From the NCBI RefSeq assembly GCF_039830135.1, contig NZ_CP156081.1, positions 1,660,001 through 1,724,000 on the forward strand: a stretch of 64,000 nt of DNA, in the 5' to 3' direction. This document shows, one piece after another, positions 37,538 through 45,877 of this stretch (its first letter is position 1; each line of letters opens with the position of its first letter). The position numbers and the translations under genes are program-made. Source of the DNA: Defluviimonas sp. SAOS-178_SWC (GTDB taxonomy: Bacteria > Pseudomonadota > Alphaproteobacteria > Rhodobacterales > Rhodobacteraceae). The notes under the pieces are model-generated. The model saw nothing but the letters and a program-made list of their open reading frames with translations, did no database searches and had not been told where the DNA came from.

Positions 37538-38271
37538 GGTAACAGACGAAGATTGCGCGGTCGGTCGCGCGGAGTGGGTCAAAATGTCGGGTAGGGCCAG
37601 CGGGGGAAAGGCGCGGGCGGTGGGGGAAAAGGGACAAAAACCTCCGCCCGCGCCTATCTTCGGCTGGTAAGCCCACATTACCACGACACGGGCCGGGCGC
37701 AAAATTTCTCCGTCAAAATGGGTCACGTTCGGTGTGTAACTTTTTTTCCAGATTCTGCCGGAAAAATGTGGGCGGATACTGTTGGAATGGGTGGGGGTGG
37801 GTCTGCCCGGGCGGGTCCCCGGGTGCATTTTTTGGCCACTAGAACCGGCGGTTGCTCCGGTATTTCGACGCAGTGACTGAGCGCCTTTCAGGTCCCCGGG
37901 GTATATACCGTCATGGAGCCCCCCGAGGCCCTTTTTACGGCGTCTGAGGCCCCTAACGGGGCACGCCCTACCCATCCGCAACACCCTTTCAGCGCCCATC
38001 TGACGCAGTCTGACGCCACACCAGAAAGACGCTGAATCCGTCCCCGCTACGCGGGCCACCATCACCAATCCACCAACTGAATCCCCGGACCGGCACCACA
38101 CCAAGACGCGCCCCGGGCCCGTCCTGACACAGGAAAAACGATGCGTCAGGCGATGTGGTAAGACGGGCGCAGCGGACAGGCTGAGACGATAAAGGCCGCG
38201 TTAGCGGCGCGGCCCGGGTGGTGGTTTGGTGGATTAGGCTAAGCCGCTGACGCGGCGGCGGGCGCAGCGGC
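37538..38271. other. 734-bp non-coding region of the element
   Basis: I see no convincing gene here. It contains several G/C-rich hairpins: CCCGGG-N6-CCCGGG followed by six T's (37806-37833), GCCCC-TAAC-GGGGC (37949-37962) and GCCGC-GTTA-GCGGC (38195-38208). It lies downstream of the recombinase gene and upstream of the tape-measure gene, so it probably holds a terminator for the former and the promoter of the latter. An open frame runs through part of it but lacks domain resemblance. Confidence 0.55.
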
Positions 38272-38964
38272 CTAGCTGGCCCTGTACACGCCTGCCTTCG
38301 TCAGCATCTGGCGCACGCTGTTGGCGTTGTAGACGGTGCCATTAGACGTGTGGCCAGCCTCTGCCAGCTCTGCCGCGATCTGGCGCAGGCTGCGGCGTGT
38401 GCCGGTCTTCGGGCTCTTCCTGTACAGGCGCTTTGCCAGCTCCACCGCGTCAGCGGGGACAGGCTTACGGCCCTCGACACGGCGGCCCAGCTCGGCACTG
38501 CGGCGGTCCCTAGCCCCTTTGAGCTTGGCCACGGTCTGTTGCCTATCGAAGGCGCTGACGGCCCCTAGGATGGTGCGTACTAGGGTGGTGGTGGGCGTAT
38601 CGTGTAGGAAGTAATCCGGCGCGGTGGTCGGTATCAGATCGACTCCGCGTTCCTTAAGCATGCGGTGGCCCAGCTCTTGCACGATAGCGTCACGCGCGAA
38701 CCGGTCCGGGGATTCAACAAGGATGGTGCGCGTGCCATTTGATAAGACCGCGTCTAGCAGGGCCAGCATGCCCGGGCGGGTGTCGATAGGGTCCGCGCCC
38801 GAAACGGCAGCATCATAAAAGCTTCCGACGATCTCGAATCCGCGCGCCCGGGCGAAGGCTTCGATAGCGCGGAGCTGGCGCTTATCGGAGTCCTTGTCCG
38901 CGCCCACGTTTGTAGCCGATGAGGTCCGCAAATACGCGAAAGCGGGAATCTTCTTAGAGGCCAT
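38272..38964 (-). CDS. Serine recombinase (resolvase/invertase family)
   Basis: A 230-residue site-specific recombinase. The N-terminal catalytic domain has the YLRTS motif with probable nucleophile S15 and the ESPDRFARD Arg motif near residues 84-92, then helix E, and a C-terminal helix-turn-helix (SLRQIAAELAEAGHTSNGTV). It could invert or resolve DNA within the element or act as a plasmid-type resolvase. A strong palindrome lies 35 bp upstream of its start. It is distinct from the element's tyrosine integrase. Confidence 0.88.
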   Translation of the reverse strand: MASKKIPAFAYLRTSSATNVGADKDSDKRQLRAIEAFARARGFEIVGSFYDAAVSGADPIDTRPGMLALLDAVLSNGTRTILVESPDRFARDAIVQELGHRMLKERGVDLIPTTAPDYFLHDTPTTTLVRTILGAVSAFDRQQTVAKLKGARDRRSAELGRRVEGRKPVPADAVELAKRLYRKSPKTGTRRSLRQIAAELAEAGHTSNGTVYNANSVRQMLTKAGVYRAS

Positions 38965-39320
38965 TTCTACACCCTTTCAATTACTTAGTGCCGTCTCACG
39001 TTATCTATCTGAGGGTAGATAACGATTTGTTCAAGGGGGAATCGGTGAAAAAACGAGTCGAATCAGCGATTTGAGTCCGCGTTAGCGGGCTTTTCCGAGT
39101 CTATTTGTGTGATTATTTAGCGTTACAGTGTAACATTTCGTGAGTTGCTTTCCGCTCGGTCGGGGGCCGCCGGATGCATGTTTTCTGCCGTTGCCGCTAT
39201 TATGCCTCACGCGCGCAGTCGTGCAGATACTATCATCCAAGTCCGGAAGAACGTTTGTTGAACAAGCGTCTGGTGACCGGTATAGTTGCTGCAACGATAG
39301 GTTCAGTGAATTCGAGCAGC
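38965..39320. promoter_or_regulatory. Divergent control region with two palindromes
   Basis: Between the recombinase and nuclease-like genes lie CGTTATCTATC-TGAG-GGTAGATAACG (38999-39024, ten of eleven pairs), CCGC-GTTA-GCGG followed by GCTTTT (39077-39094), and GTTACA-G-TGTAAC (39122-39134). The first and third look like repressor operators or a recombinase site; the second is terminator-like. AT content is higher than in the flanks. Confidence 0.6.
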
Positions 39321-40442
39321 ATGACAATCATTACTCCGCAAGTCCTAGAGGATGTTTCATCTTTCAACGAAGCCGAGGTTCGCTTCCATGTGCTCGATCC
39401 ACTACTACGAAAATTGGGCTACCCCGGTGGAGACGATGTTTATCTTAAGCTCGAAGAGAAGCTCGACTATCCGTATTTTTTCATCGGGCACACAAGCAAG
39501 AAGAAGGACCTACCGCTAGGGTTTCCGGATTATCGGGCTGGTCTCAAAGGTAGGCGTGGCAGCTTTGTCGTCGAAGCGAAAGCGGCGACCGTGGGTCTTA
39601 CAGAGAAAGATGTCGAACAAGCGCATTCGTACGCCGCGCACTCTCAGGTAGGGGCAAACTACTTTGTTTTAAGTGACGGGGCACAAGTAGCGGTCTATGA
39701 AACCCTATCAGGAGGTCAGGCAACGCCAATCATCCTTCTTAAAATAGATGAACTGGATGCGAGGTTTCACGAGCTGGAGAACGTCCTTTCGCCTGCCAAC
39801 CTCGAAAAGAACTGCCGGGTGAATTACGACAAGGGTCTAAAACTTTGTGATGGGTTGGGCTCGTCGGTTAAAATTCATTCCGGCGAGTACGCAATGAAGG
39901 ATTGGGCGTTTCGGATACTCATCGACGAAAAGGACTGTACTGAGGCATTGAAAGCATCGGTGCCACAGATCGCCGAAGTGGACGGCCAGCTTGCAATGAT
40001 GCAAAAGGAGTTTCAACTTCGGGTTGGAGAAGGGTTGTCAAAACGCGAGGCTGACGGGAGGATTGTTGCGGAAGTAAGCTTTGTAGGAGTAACAAAAAAT
40101 AATCTCGCCGCAATGAAGTTACTCGGAATTGATCGGATGGCGTTCGCCACAAATACCCAGTTCATTTCAACCTCCCCTGATGATCCTACGATTTTTGAGT
40201 CCACCGCAGACTTCTCATTGGAAAAGGGCACTATGGTTCCCCCACTCTTTGGGGACGCCGTGCCAATGGACACAAACGTCAAGGGCGATATGTTTATCAC
40301 GGCACGGATGCACAAAGATGGCGACGCGATACTCGGGGAATATGCCGCGGTGGCCGATTATTGGCTCGACGTGCCGATGGTTGACAATATGAAGATGGAG
40401 TTAGATTTTATCGGAACCTTCGTGCTTCGTTTGAGTGAATAG
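39321..40442 (+). CDS. PD-(D/E)XK nuclease-like protein (HsdR N-terminal-type)
   Basis: A 373-residue protein of low GC. Residues 16-130 resemble the N-terminal nuclease domain of type I restriction HsdR: EAEVRFHVLDPLLRKLGYPG, then D70 in FPDYRAG, E85-x-K87 in VVEAKA, and a QAHSYAAHSQ motif. The C-terminal half (about 200 residues) is unassigned. There are no HsdM, HsdS or helicase parts. It overlaps the ribosome site of the next gene, so both are translated together. Start is uncertain: no ribosome site precedes the ATG at 39321. Possible anti-phage effector, by inference only. Confidence 0.75.
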   Translation: MTIITPQVLEDVSSFNEAEVRFHVLDPLLRKLGYPGGDDVYLKLEEKLDYPYFFIGHTSKKKDLPLGFPDYRAGLKGRRGSFVVEAKAATVGLTEKDVEQAHSYAAHSQVGANYFVLSDGAQVAVYETLSGGQATPIILLKIDELDARFHELENVLSPANLEKNCRVNYDKGLKLCDGLGSSVKIHSGEYAMKDWAFRILIDEKDCTEALKASVPQIAEVDGQLAMMQKEFQLRVGEGLSKREADGRIVAEVSFVGVTKNNLAAMKLLGIDRMAFATNTQFISTSPDDPTIFESTADFSLEKGTMVPPLFGDAVPMDTNVKGDMFITARMHKDGDAILGEYAAVADYWLDVPMVDNMKMELDFIGTFVLRLSE

Positions 40443-40452
40443 GAGCATTCAG

Positions 40453-41112
40453 ATGGTCCGGGAAATACTTCTCTCGGCAAGCTGTGCTGCACTCCTAGGC
40501 ACCGCAGCCGTCGCTGGGCCTTGCTTTGAAGCTGTCGAAGCTATGAACTTCGCGTTGCAGGGTCTACCTGACGAAGGCGTGACAGCGATTTCACTCAAGG
40601 CGGAAGGGGAAACTCGCTACGTCCTATTTGTTGCCTTTGAAGCGAAGCGAGACGGAGGCCCGAATAATAATACAGCTTCTTGGCGGCTCATCGAACGCCA
40701 GAAAGAGAGCCTGACTTATTGTCTGGCAGGGGCGGGTAGATCATTGGAAGTCCTTGAAAGCCTCCACGCCATACCGGGATTTGATGCGGAATTTGGTCTG
40801 CCGGGTTCGTCCAAACGTCGCTGCAATGACGAGGCAGACGGACCGCTAGGCAGTGTCGCCGTGCGGGCGTGGGCGAACAAGGAACTTGGGCCTAGCATGG
40901 TGCAGGTTTTCGGCGAACCGTTCAGAGGAGATGCTTTCACGGTCCTACTTGCCGAAGAGGGCGTCCAAGGTAGTTATCCTTGGATACTCCTTCAAACCCG
41001 AGAGACACGAAACTGCTATTACGCGCGAGGTGACGATTCTTGGTTCGCTACTAACTTCAAGATGCGGGCGGACTTGAAACAGAACCCGGATACGTTGTCC
41101 CCGTTGGAGTAG
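40453..41112 (+). CDS. Exported protein of unknown function
   Basis: A 219-residue protein with a clear signal peptide (ILLSASCAALLGTAAVAG; cleavage expected near residue 22). The mature part has Cys residues at roughly regular intervals that could form disulphides, and no recognisable domain. AGGAG seven bases before the ATG at 40453 overlaps the end of the nuclease-like gene, so the two form an operon. GC content is low like its partner. Function unknown. Confidence 0.6.
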   Translation: MVREILLSASCAALLGTAAVAGPCFEAVEAMNFALQGLPDEGVTAISLKAEGETRYVLFVAFEAKRDGGPNNNTASWRLIERQKESLTYCLAGAGRSLEVLESLHAIPGFDAEFGLPGSSKRRCNDEADGPLGSVAVRAWANKELGPSMVQVFGEPFRGDAFTVLLAEEGVQGSYPWILLQTRETRNCYYARGDDSWFATNFKMRADLKQNPDTLSPLE

Positions 41113-41206
41113 GTGACGAACTTCGATACACTTGAATGAATTTGGCGAACTGCCGGTTCGTTGGGGCAGTCAAAGGCTTATCTGGGCGTGCGCATGCGCG
41201 AAAACC

Positions 41207-41495
41207 CCTTATTTATAAGGCCGGGCGGACAGGGCGGACGGGCGGATTTCGAAATCCGCCCCAAAAACCCCTTATTTATAAGGCCGGGCGGACAGGGCGG
41301 ACAGGGCGGACTGAAATTATATAGTTCTCCTAAACGAAGGTAACGGCCTCTTCACGCGAGTATCCCCGCGCAAAAAACTATTTGCCTGTTTTCGTGTCCG
41401 CCCTGTCCGCCCTGTCCGCCCGACCCTTATTTATAAGGCTGAAACCGGGCGGATTTCGAAATCCGCCCGTCCGCCCTTGTCCGCCCTGTCCGCCC
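41207..41495. other. Putative replication origin: inverted iteron arrays
   Basis: Two arms in opposite orientation surround an AT-richer core (41313-41394). The left arm has GGGCGGAC-type iterons at 41223, 41232, 41240, 41286, 41295 and 41304. The right arm has the reverse complement at 41395, 41404, 41413, 41469, 41478 and 41487. Each arm has a 22-bp perfect palindrome, GGGCGGATTTC plus its complement (41240-41261; 41447-41468). CCTTATTTATAAGG occurs at 41207, 41270 and 41425. It lies beside the 3' end of the primase/helicase gene. SaPI-type satellites have comparable origins. Confidence 0.65.
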
Positions 41496-41506
41496 GAAAA
41501 GAGGAA

Positions 41507-41526
41507 GGGGGCGCTAACGCGCCCCC
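41507..41526 (-). terminator. Hairpin overlapping the primase/helicase stop codon
   Basis: GGGGGCGC-TAAC-GCGCCCCC, a perfect 8-bp stem whose loop contains part of the stop codon at 41514-41516 (read on the minus strand as GTTA). It probably ends transcription before the origin region. Confidence 0.6.
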
Positions 41527-44500
41527 TTTCCACCCTCCGAATATGCATTCTGCCGTCTGTCCGGGGGCAATCCCAGCTTGTCGCGGTGCAAGCGAATGTT
41601 GCGCACCTCTCCGCCGCCCACCTCGGGCGGCAGCTTGTTGTGCGCATTGTTCTTGCCGCTCTTTTCGAGCGCTCCACAGGTTTCAAGGGCCTTCACTAGC
41701 CCCGCCCGCGTCCCGTTCAGACCCAGCCGCTTCACGTCCGTAATGCTGTGCCAATCAAGGATAAATTGCGTGTCCGTGTACCAGCCGACAACGTCACGGA
41801 AGCGGGGGTCTTCCCGATCTTCGGTGGCGATGACTTCCCGACCGATTGCGCGCATAAGCCAAGACCGGAAGCCTTCCAACAGGCTAGTTTCGCCTTCGGT
41901 CGCCTTGCCTTCGTCAGAGGCCTTGAACGTCTCCCAAGCGGTCACAACTGCGGCTTTGACCTTGGCGCTGTCGGAAAGGATTCCGGCCTCACATGCCAGC
42001 TCGCCCGCGATCTGGACCAAGCCAAACACCTTTGCCGCGCGCGCCTGTGCCGGGTTAACGTCGCCCGCTAACGCGGTCGCTGCCTCATCAATGCGTTTGC
42101 GCAAATCATGCCCCCTGACATGCCAATTTTCCCGGATGAGCCAACGGACGAATTCCGGCCCGGCATGTCCGAAGTTGCTTTTCGCGGATTCCATCCTCTT
42201 GATGACGTCCGCGCTAACGCGCGCCCCCGCCGTAACATCAAGATCAGGAAAGCGGGCACTTATCCCCGTCTTATAGTCTCCGCCCGCGCCCGTGATCAGG
42301 GCTCGCAAGCTCCGCTCATTCGTCATCACGGCAAAACTCTGGAATTCTGCGTCATCGGCAAGGCCAGCCCCGCGCCCCGCCTTCCGGGATTTTCCCGCGC
42401 CCGTGGAAAGGCCGAAGAGGATTGAGGCCAAGTCTTGCGGGCGTTGCATCGCGCCCAGCTCGTCAAGGGCGAGGAAGGATTCTGAGCCTATCGCGGCGAG
42501 GTCTTCCAGAGCGTTTGACGTGGCATTCATGGTGAAGAGTACGCCCTTTTTGTCGCGGGGCGTTGTCCATGCCGTTGTGCCCAAGATCAGTGCCAGGGTC
42601 TTACCCTTGGAGCTTTCGCCCGAGAAATTGAAACCGCACGCGTCCATACCGGCGAGGGACAGAAGCGGGCCGGCGAAGGCGGCGGACAGGCCGACAATCC
42701 AGAAGAAGTTGGGGGCCGCGTCTCCGATAGGGGCAAAGGCCGCGTCAGCGGCAGCCTGCCAACCTGCCAGCGTTCCCATGGGCTGCCGATCCTTGACGGT
42801 TGCGGCAGTGCTAAGCCGATACGGTATGGCCCCGGCAACGGCGATGTATTCGCCGGTAGGGCAGAGATACCCGGCAATGTTACCGCCCCGGTCGCGGACC
42901 CATCCCGGGCGCGGTACGGTCGCAATCTGGCGCTTTGGCGCGATCTGGCGAAAGAGGTTAAGGACCGCGTCCCGGCTCTTCTTACCTCCGACATACAGAC
43001 GCATCCCAGCATCCGCCAAGACTTCAAGCACGCCCCCGCCGCCGTCGCGGATGAGGTCCGCCATGGATAGCGTGATTTCGACGGGGGCTCCGTTCTCATT
43101 TTCGAAATGAATGATCCGCCCCGCGCCTGCGTCCCCGGCGAGATTGGACGCGCGTCCAACCACGTCGAAAGCTTGGCACAACGGCACGTCGCCCTCTTCA
43201 TCGGCTAGATAGATGGTGCCCGCCTTCATCTTGTAAGCGTTCGGCAGCCAATCCGCGACCGGCTCGAAAGGCGCAACTTTCGCGGCTTCGATCTCGGCTA
43301 GTTCTTGGTCACTGAGGGGCACCAAATAGGCATCGTCGCGGATGTCGGATTCATCGAACCATCCCGCCGCCAAGGCCTCGGCCAGCATGTCCAGCCGGTC
43401 CTTTTCGCGGCAAGAGTCGTGCTTACAGGCCCAACTGAATCCTGTGTCGCCGTCCCCGTTCCGGACGTGGCAGGCGGAGTCGTCGGCGTCCCCGGCGTTG
43501 CCGTGGGCGTGATCAAACGGGCATTCGACGACTAGGACGCCCATTCCGCGCCCCCGGTCATATGCGCTGCCTTCTAACAGCGTCTCGATTTCGAAGCGCC
43601 GGGCGTACTCTGTCGCCCACGCCTTCAAGCTCGCGCCTGACGGCGCTTCAACGCGTTTGCCTGCATCGCCCCCGGCGATCTCGAAAGCGTTCTTCCCGGA
43701 TGCCTCCGGCAGTTCTTCGAAGGTCAGGCCACGCCCCCGGATCACGTCCAGCGCCCATTCGGAACCCTTTGGGTGTGAGGGCAGATAGAAGGCCCGCGAT
43801 ACGTCAAAACAGGACTCGTCGGCGCGTACGCCAATGAGCTGGGCAAGCCCCCTCATTCTGCGCTTGAAGACGTCGAGCGCCGCCTTGTGGCGTGGGGCAA
43901 GGGCCGTGATTGTCACAGTCTCTGCCAGCGGGAAGATCAGCCGCCACTTTTCCAAGGGCGCGTGACGCAAGACGATCTTGACTCCGTCTTCGGTATGCTC
44001 CGCCTGCGCCTCGATTTCCACGGTCGCGATATGTTCGGGCGTATATTTCCCGGAAGCGGTCATGAATTCGCGGATTTCCGCGTCGGTCGGGTCCGTGTCG
44101 CGGCCCTTCATAACGGCATCGCGGTCCAGATAAGACCGCTCTGTGCCATTGTTAAAGGACGTGTAACCAATACAGGCGAGTCCCAGCCCCGCCACGCGGC
44201 CCAACGCCTTTCCGTAGCTGTCGCCGCTGTCGATATCGAGCGTCAGGCACTCGACACTTTTCATGGCATTGGCGGCGCGCTTGGTCCCGGCAGAGGCCCC
44301 GAAGACCATCGGGAAGTAACCTTTCCGGGGGCGTTCAACATGCATTGTCAAATCGCCTTTAAGCCAATCCTCGAAACGGGCGGTCGCGTTCTTCCACGTC
44401 TTTTGCTCGGCGTCTTTGTTCCTGTTGACCGGCAATAGGAACGTCATCTGCCGATCTAGAAGGGTACGCCAGTCTGCGGATTCTTCGCCCGTCACGGTGG

Positions 44501-44558
44501 CGTCATTAATTGGCGTCTCGATAAGATCGGCGCTGTTAAACTTTTCAGAAGTATTCAT
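41514..44558 (-). CDS. Primase/zinc-finger/helicase replication protein (DUF927-type)
   Basis: A 1014-residue protein. Residues 1 to about 290 look like a primase-polymerase domain with the acidic pair D108/D110 in LTLDIDSGD. Residues 345-383 hold a zinc-finger-like set (C346, H350/H352, C363, C378, H380, C383). From about 430 there is a DUF927-like AAA helicase with Walker A GESSKGKT (K653) and LALDELGAM as Walker B. It should unwind and prime the element's DNA and may recognise the iterons at 41207-41495. Start ATG 44558. A small gene (44604-44753) precedes it in the same direction. Confidence 0.82.
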   Translation of the reverse strand: MNTSEKFNSADLIETPINDATVTGEESADWRTLLDRQMTFLLPVNRNKDAEQKTWKNATARFEDWLKGDLTMHVERPRKGYFPMVFGASAGTKRAANAMKSVECLTLDIDSGDSYGKALGRVAGLGLACIGYTSFNNGTERSYLDRDAVMKGRDTDPTDAEIREFMTASGKYTPEHIATVEIEAQAEHTEDGVKIVLRHAPLEKWRLIFPLAETVTITALAPRHKAALDVFKRRMRGLAQLIGVRADESCFDVSRAFYLPSHPKGSEWALDVIRGRGLTFEELPEASGKNAFEIAGGDAGKRVEAPSGASLKAWATEYARRFEIETLLEGSAYDRGRGMGVLVVECPFDHAHGNAGDADDSACHVRNGDGDTGFSWACKHDSCREKDRLDMLAEALAAGWFDESDIRDDAYLVPLSDQELAEIEAAKVAPFEPVADWLPNAYKMKAGTIYLADEEGDVPLCQAFDVVGRASNLAGDAGAGRIIHFENENGAPVEITLSMADLIRDGGGGVLEVLADAGMRLYVGGKKSRDAVLNLFRQIAPKRQIATVPRPGWVRDRGGNIAGYLCPTGEYIAVAGAIPYRLSTAATVKDRQPMGTLAGWQAAADAAFAPIGDAAPNFFWIVGLSAAFAGPLLSLAGMDACGFNFSGESSKGKTLALILGTTAWTTPRDKKGVLFTMNATSNALEDLAAIGSESFLALDELGAMQRPQDLASILFGLSTGAGKSRKAGRGAGLADDAEFQSFAVMTNERSLRALITGAGGDYKTGISARFPDLDVTAGARVSADVIKRMESAKSNFGHAGPEFVRWLIRENWHVRGHDLRKRIDEAATALAGDVNPAQARAAKVFGLVQIAGELACEAGILSDSAKVKAAVVTAWETFKASDEGKATEGETSLLEGFRSWLMRAIGREVIATEDREDPRFRDVVGWYTDTQFILDWHSITDVKRLGLNGTRAGLVKALETCGALEKSGKNNAHNKLPPEVGGGEVRNIRLHRDKLGLPPDRRQNAYSEGGKGAR

Positions 44559-44603
44559 CTCGTCCGTTTTTCCATTGTGCGGCGGGCACTTGCCCGCCTT
44601 GCC

Positions 44604-44753
44604 TCAACTCGGCCCCTCACAAATTTGGGCCAACTCTTCAGTTACATCTTTGATCGCTTGCCAAGGGGCCGGGTCCTGTATCGTCAACTCGCCAAGGCGG
44701 GCGTCTTCGGAATCCAGCGCCACAGGCACGGCGGTCATAGCGGTTACGTTCAT
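44604..44753 (-). CDS. Small protein upstream of the replication gene
   Basis: A 49-residue acidic protein (MNVTAMTAVPVALDSEDARL onward). AAGGAG seven bases before the ATG at 44753 supports translation. It ends 45 bp before the primase/helicase start, so it is probably in the same operon. No domain recognised; it could be an anti-repressor or accessory factor. Confidence 0.45.
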   Translation of the reverse strand: MNVTAMTAVPVALDSEDARLGELTIQDPAPWQAIKDVTEELAQICEGPS

Positions 44754-44839
44754 GTCAGACTCCTTCACTTTGATCCTCGCCGGATCATATGAAGCGTAAG
44801 CTTCGGGAGTCAAGTAACTGTTTTCATTACAGAATAGTC

Positions 44840-44904
44840 CGCTTAAAGCGCACTTTCTGGGGTGGGATTTGCTTCAAGCGGAGTTTGTTTTCCGCTTGAA
44901 GCGG
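44840..44904. promoter_or_regulatory. Three palindromic boxes upstream of the replication operon
   Basis: The perfect 13-bp palindrome CCGCTTGAAGCGG (44892-44904) is accompanied by CGCTTAAAGCG (44840-44850) and GCTTCAAGCGG (44871-44881). The last two boxes also form a 12-bp stem with loop GTTTGTTT. A separate GTTAC-N5-GTAAC lies at 44912-44926. This looks like the operator region for a satellite repressor. Confidence 0.55.
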
Positions 44905-44933
44905 TATGCGCGTTACCGGCTGTAACAAAGCCC

Positions 44934-45323
44934 TCAGGCCAGCCGGGTGACGGAGTTAACCCCGCCGCCGTTCGAGTAAATCAGCGGATCGAATTGGAGC
45001 GCCGTTGCGCCCAGAAGCGCCAGCGCATTTGTGGCGTCTTGCATGTCGCCACCCTCGGCCTTCACCAGCTTGGCGGTATCGTGGAGACTGACTGCGAACG
45101 CTTCCATTCGCCCGCCCGCATCAAGGATTTCGGTCAAGATCATGTCCGCGTAACGGACCGCGTCCGCGTACTCTGTGGGCTCCCAGTAGATATAGCCATA
45201 CAAGCTAGATTCAATCATCCGCTCGCGCCAGTCCTTCGGCGCTCCATTAATTCCAAGCGCTTCAAGCGATTTCGAGTAAAGTTTGCCTTTTTCGACGCGG
45301 GAAAGTAGGTCAGCATAAGTCAT
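44934..45323 (-). CDS. Hypothetical element protein
   Basis: A 129-residue soluble protein, mostly helical by composition, with a conserved-looking WREE/WEP region (DWRERMIESSLYGYIYWEP). AGGAC precedes the ATG. It is upstream of the operator boxes and may be an independent unit. Not recognised. Confidence 0.5.
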   Translation of the reverse strand: MTYADLLSRVEKGKLYSKSLEALGINGAPKDWRERMIESSLYGYIYWEPTEYADAVRYADMILTEILDAGGRMEAFAVSLHDTAKLVKAEGGDMQDATNALALLGATALQFDPLIYSNGGGVNSVTRLA

Positions 45324-45453
45324 TGTCGTTAGTCCTGTATATCAATTGGTAAATGTTGGTGAGTGGAGTTAAAAAGATGGGCGGCGGGCCGGAGATTTTC
45401 CCGCCGCCCGGTCGCGCCTCGCCCCCTCCTAGAACGCGGCGCGACTATCTGTT

Positions 45454-45654
45454 TTAGCGCTTGATGAGATCGGGAAACTCTTCGTCGAGCGTCTCGCGAA
45501 TGTAATTTTCCAGTCCGGCGAGATCGTGGAAAGGATCGTAATTCCGCGACCGATGTTTAGCGATGTGCTCGGCCCATAGTTCGGCCCTCCGCATTTGGCG
45601 GGCTTGGATGCGTTCCATACGGGTGGGCTGTGGTGGCGCTTTAGTCTTCGTCAT
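45454..45654 (-). CDS. Small basic hypothetical protein
   Basis: A 66-residue protein rich in Arg and Gln in its first half (RMERIQARQMRRAELWAEH) with an acidic C-terminus. It overlaps the preceding 78-residue gene by 14 bp, so it belongs to the same operon of small genes. No family recognised. Confidence 0.45.
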   Translation of the reverse strand: MTKTKAPPQPTRMERIQARQMRRAELWAEHIAKHRSRNYDPFHDLAGLENYIRETLDEEFPDLIKR

Positions 45655-45877
45655 CTATAATACCTTTCTTTATCTTCATGGCCTCGATCTCTTCGGCGAG
45701 TCGGCGCTTTTCCGCTTCAAATTCGGCGTCTGTCCAGTTATTTCTTATTTCCCACGCCTTTTTCCACTTTTCGGCCTCACCCTTCCGTTTTTGCGAATAA
45801 GGCGGGATTGGCCCGTCCGACAGGTCATAGGCGCCGTGTAGATTTTTCAACGTCGCCAGATTTCCCCCTAAGCTCAT
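45641..45877 (-). CDS. Small helical hypothetical protein
   Basis: A 78-residue protein ending in a charged helix (FEAEKRRLAEEIEAMKIKKG) that could form a coiled coil. It overlaps the genes on both sides, by four bases upstream and 14 downstream. No family recognised. Confidence 0.45.
   Translation of the reverse strand: MSLGGNLATLKNLHGAYDLSDGPIPPYSQKRKGEAEKWKKAWEIRNNWTDAEFEAEKRRLAEEIEAMKIKKGIIDDED

Noticed and set aside
39082..39327. 81-residue minus-strand open frame before the nuclease-like gene
   Set aside because: It spans the operator palindromes and hairpin, lacks a ribosome site, and shows no family resemblance.
41136..41343. Short frames with repeated KPLIYKAGRTGRTG-type sequence
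   Set aside because: They are translations of the iteron array and are better explained as replication-origin DNA.
41207..41495. CRISPR-like array
   Set aside because: The repeats are 8-22 bp, in two opposite orientations and without regular unique spacers, so they fit iterons and palindromes rather than a CRISPR.
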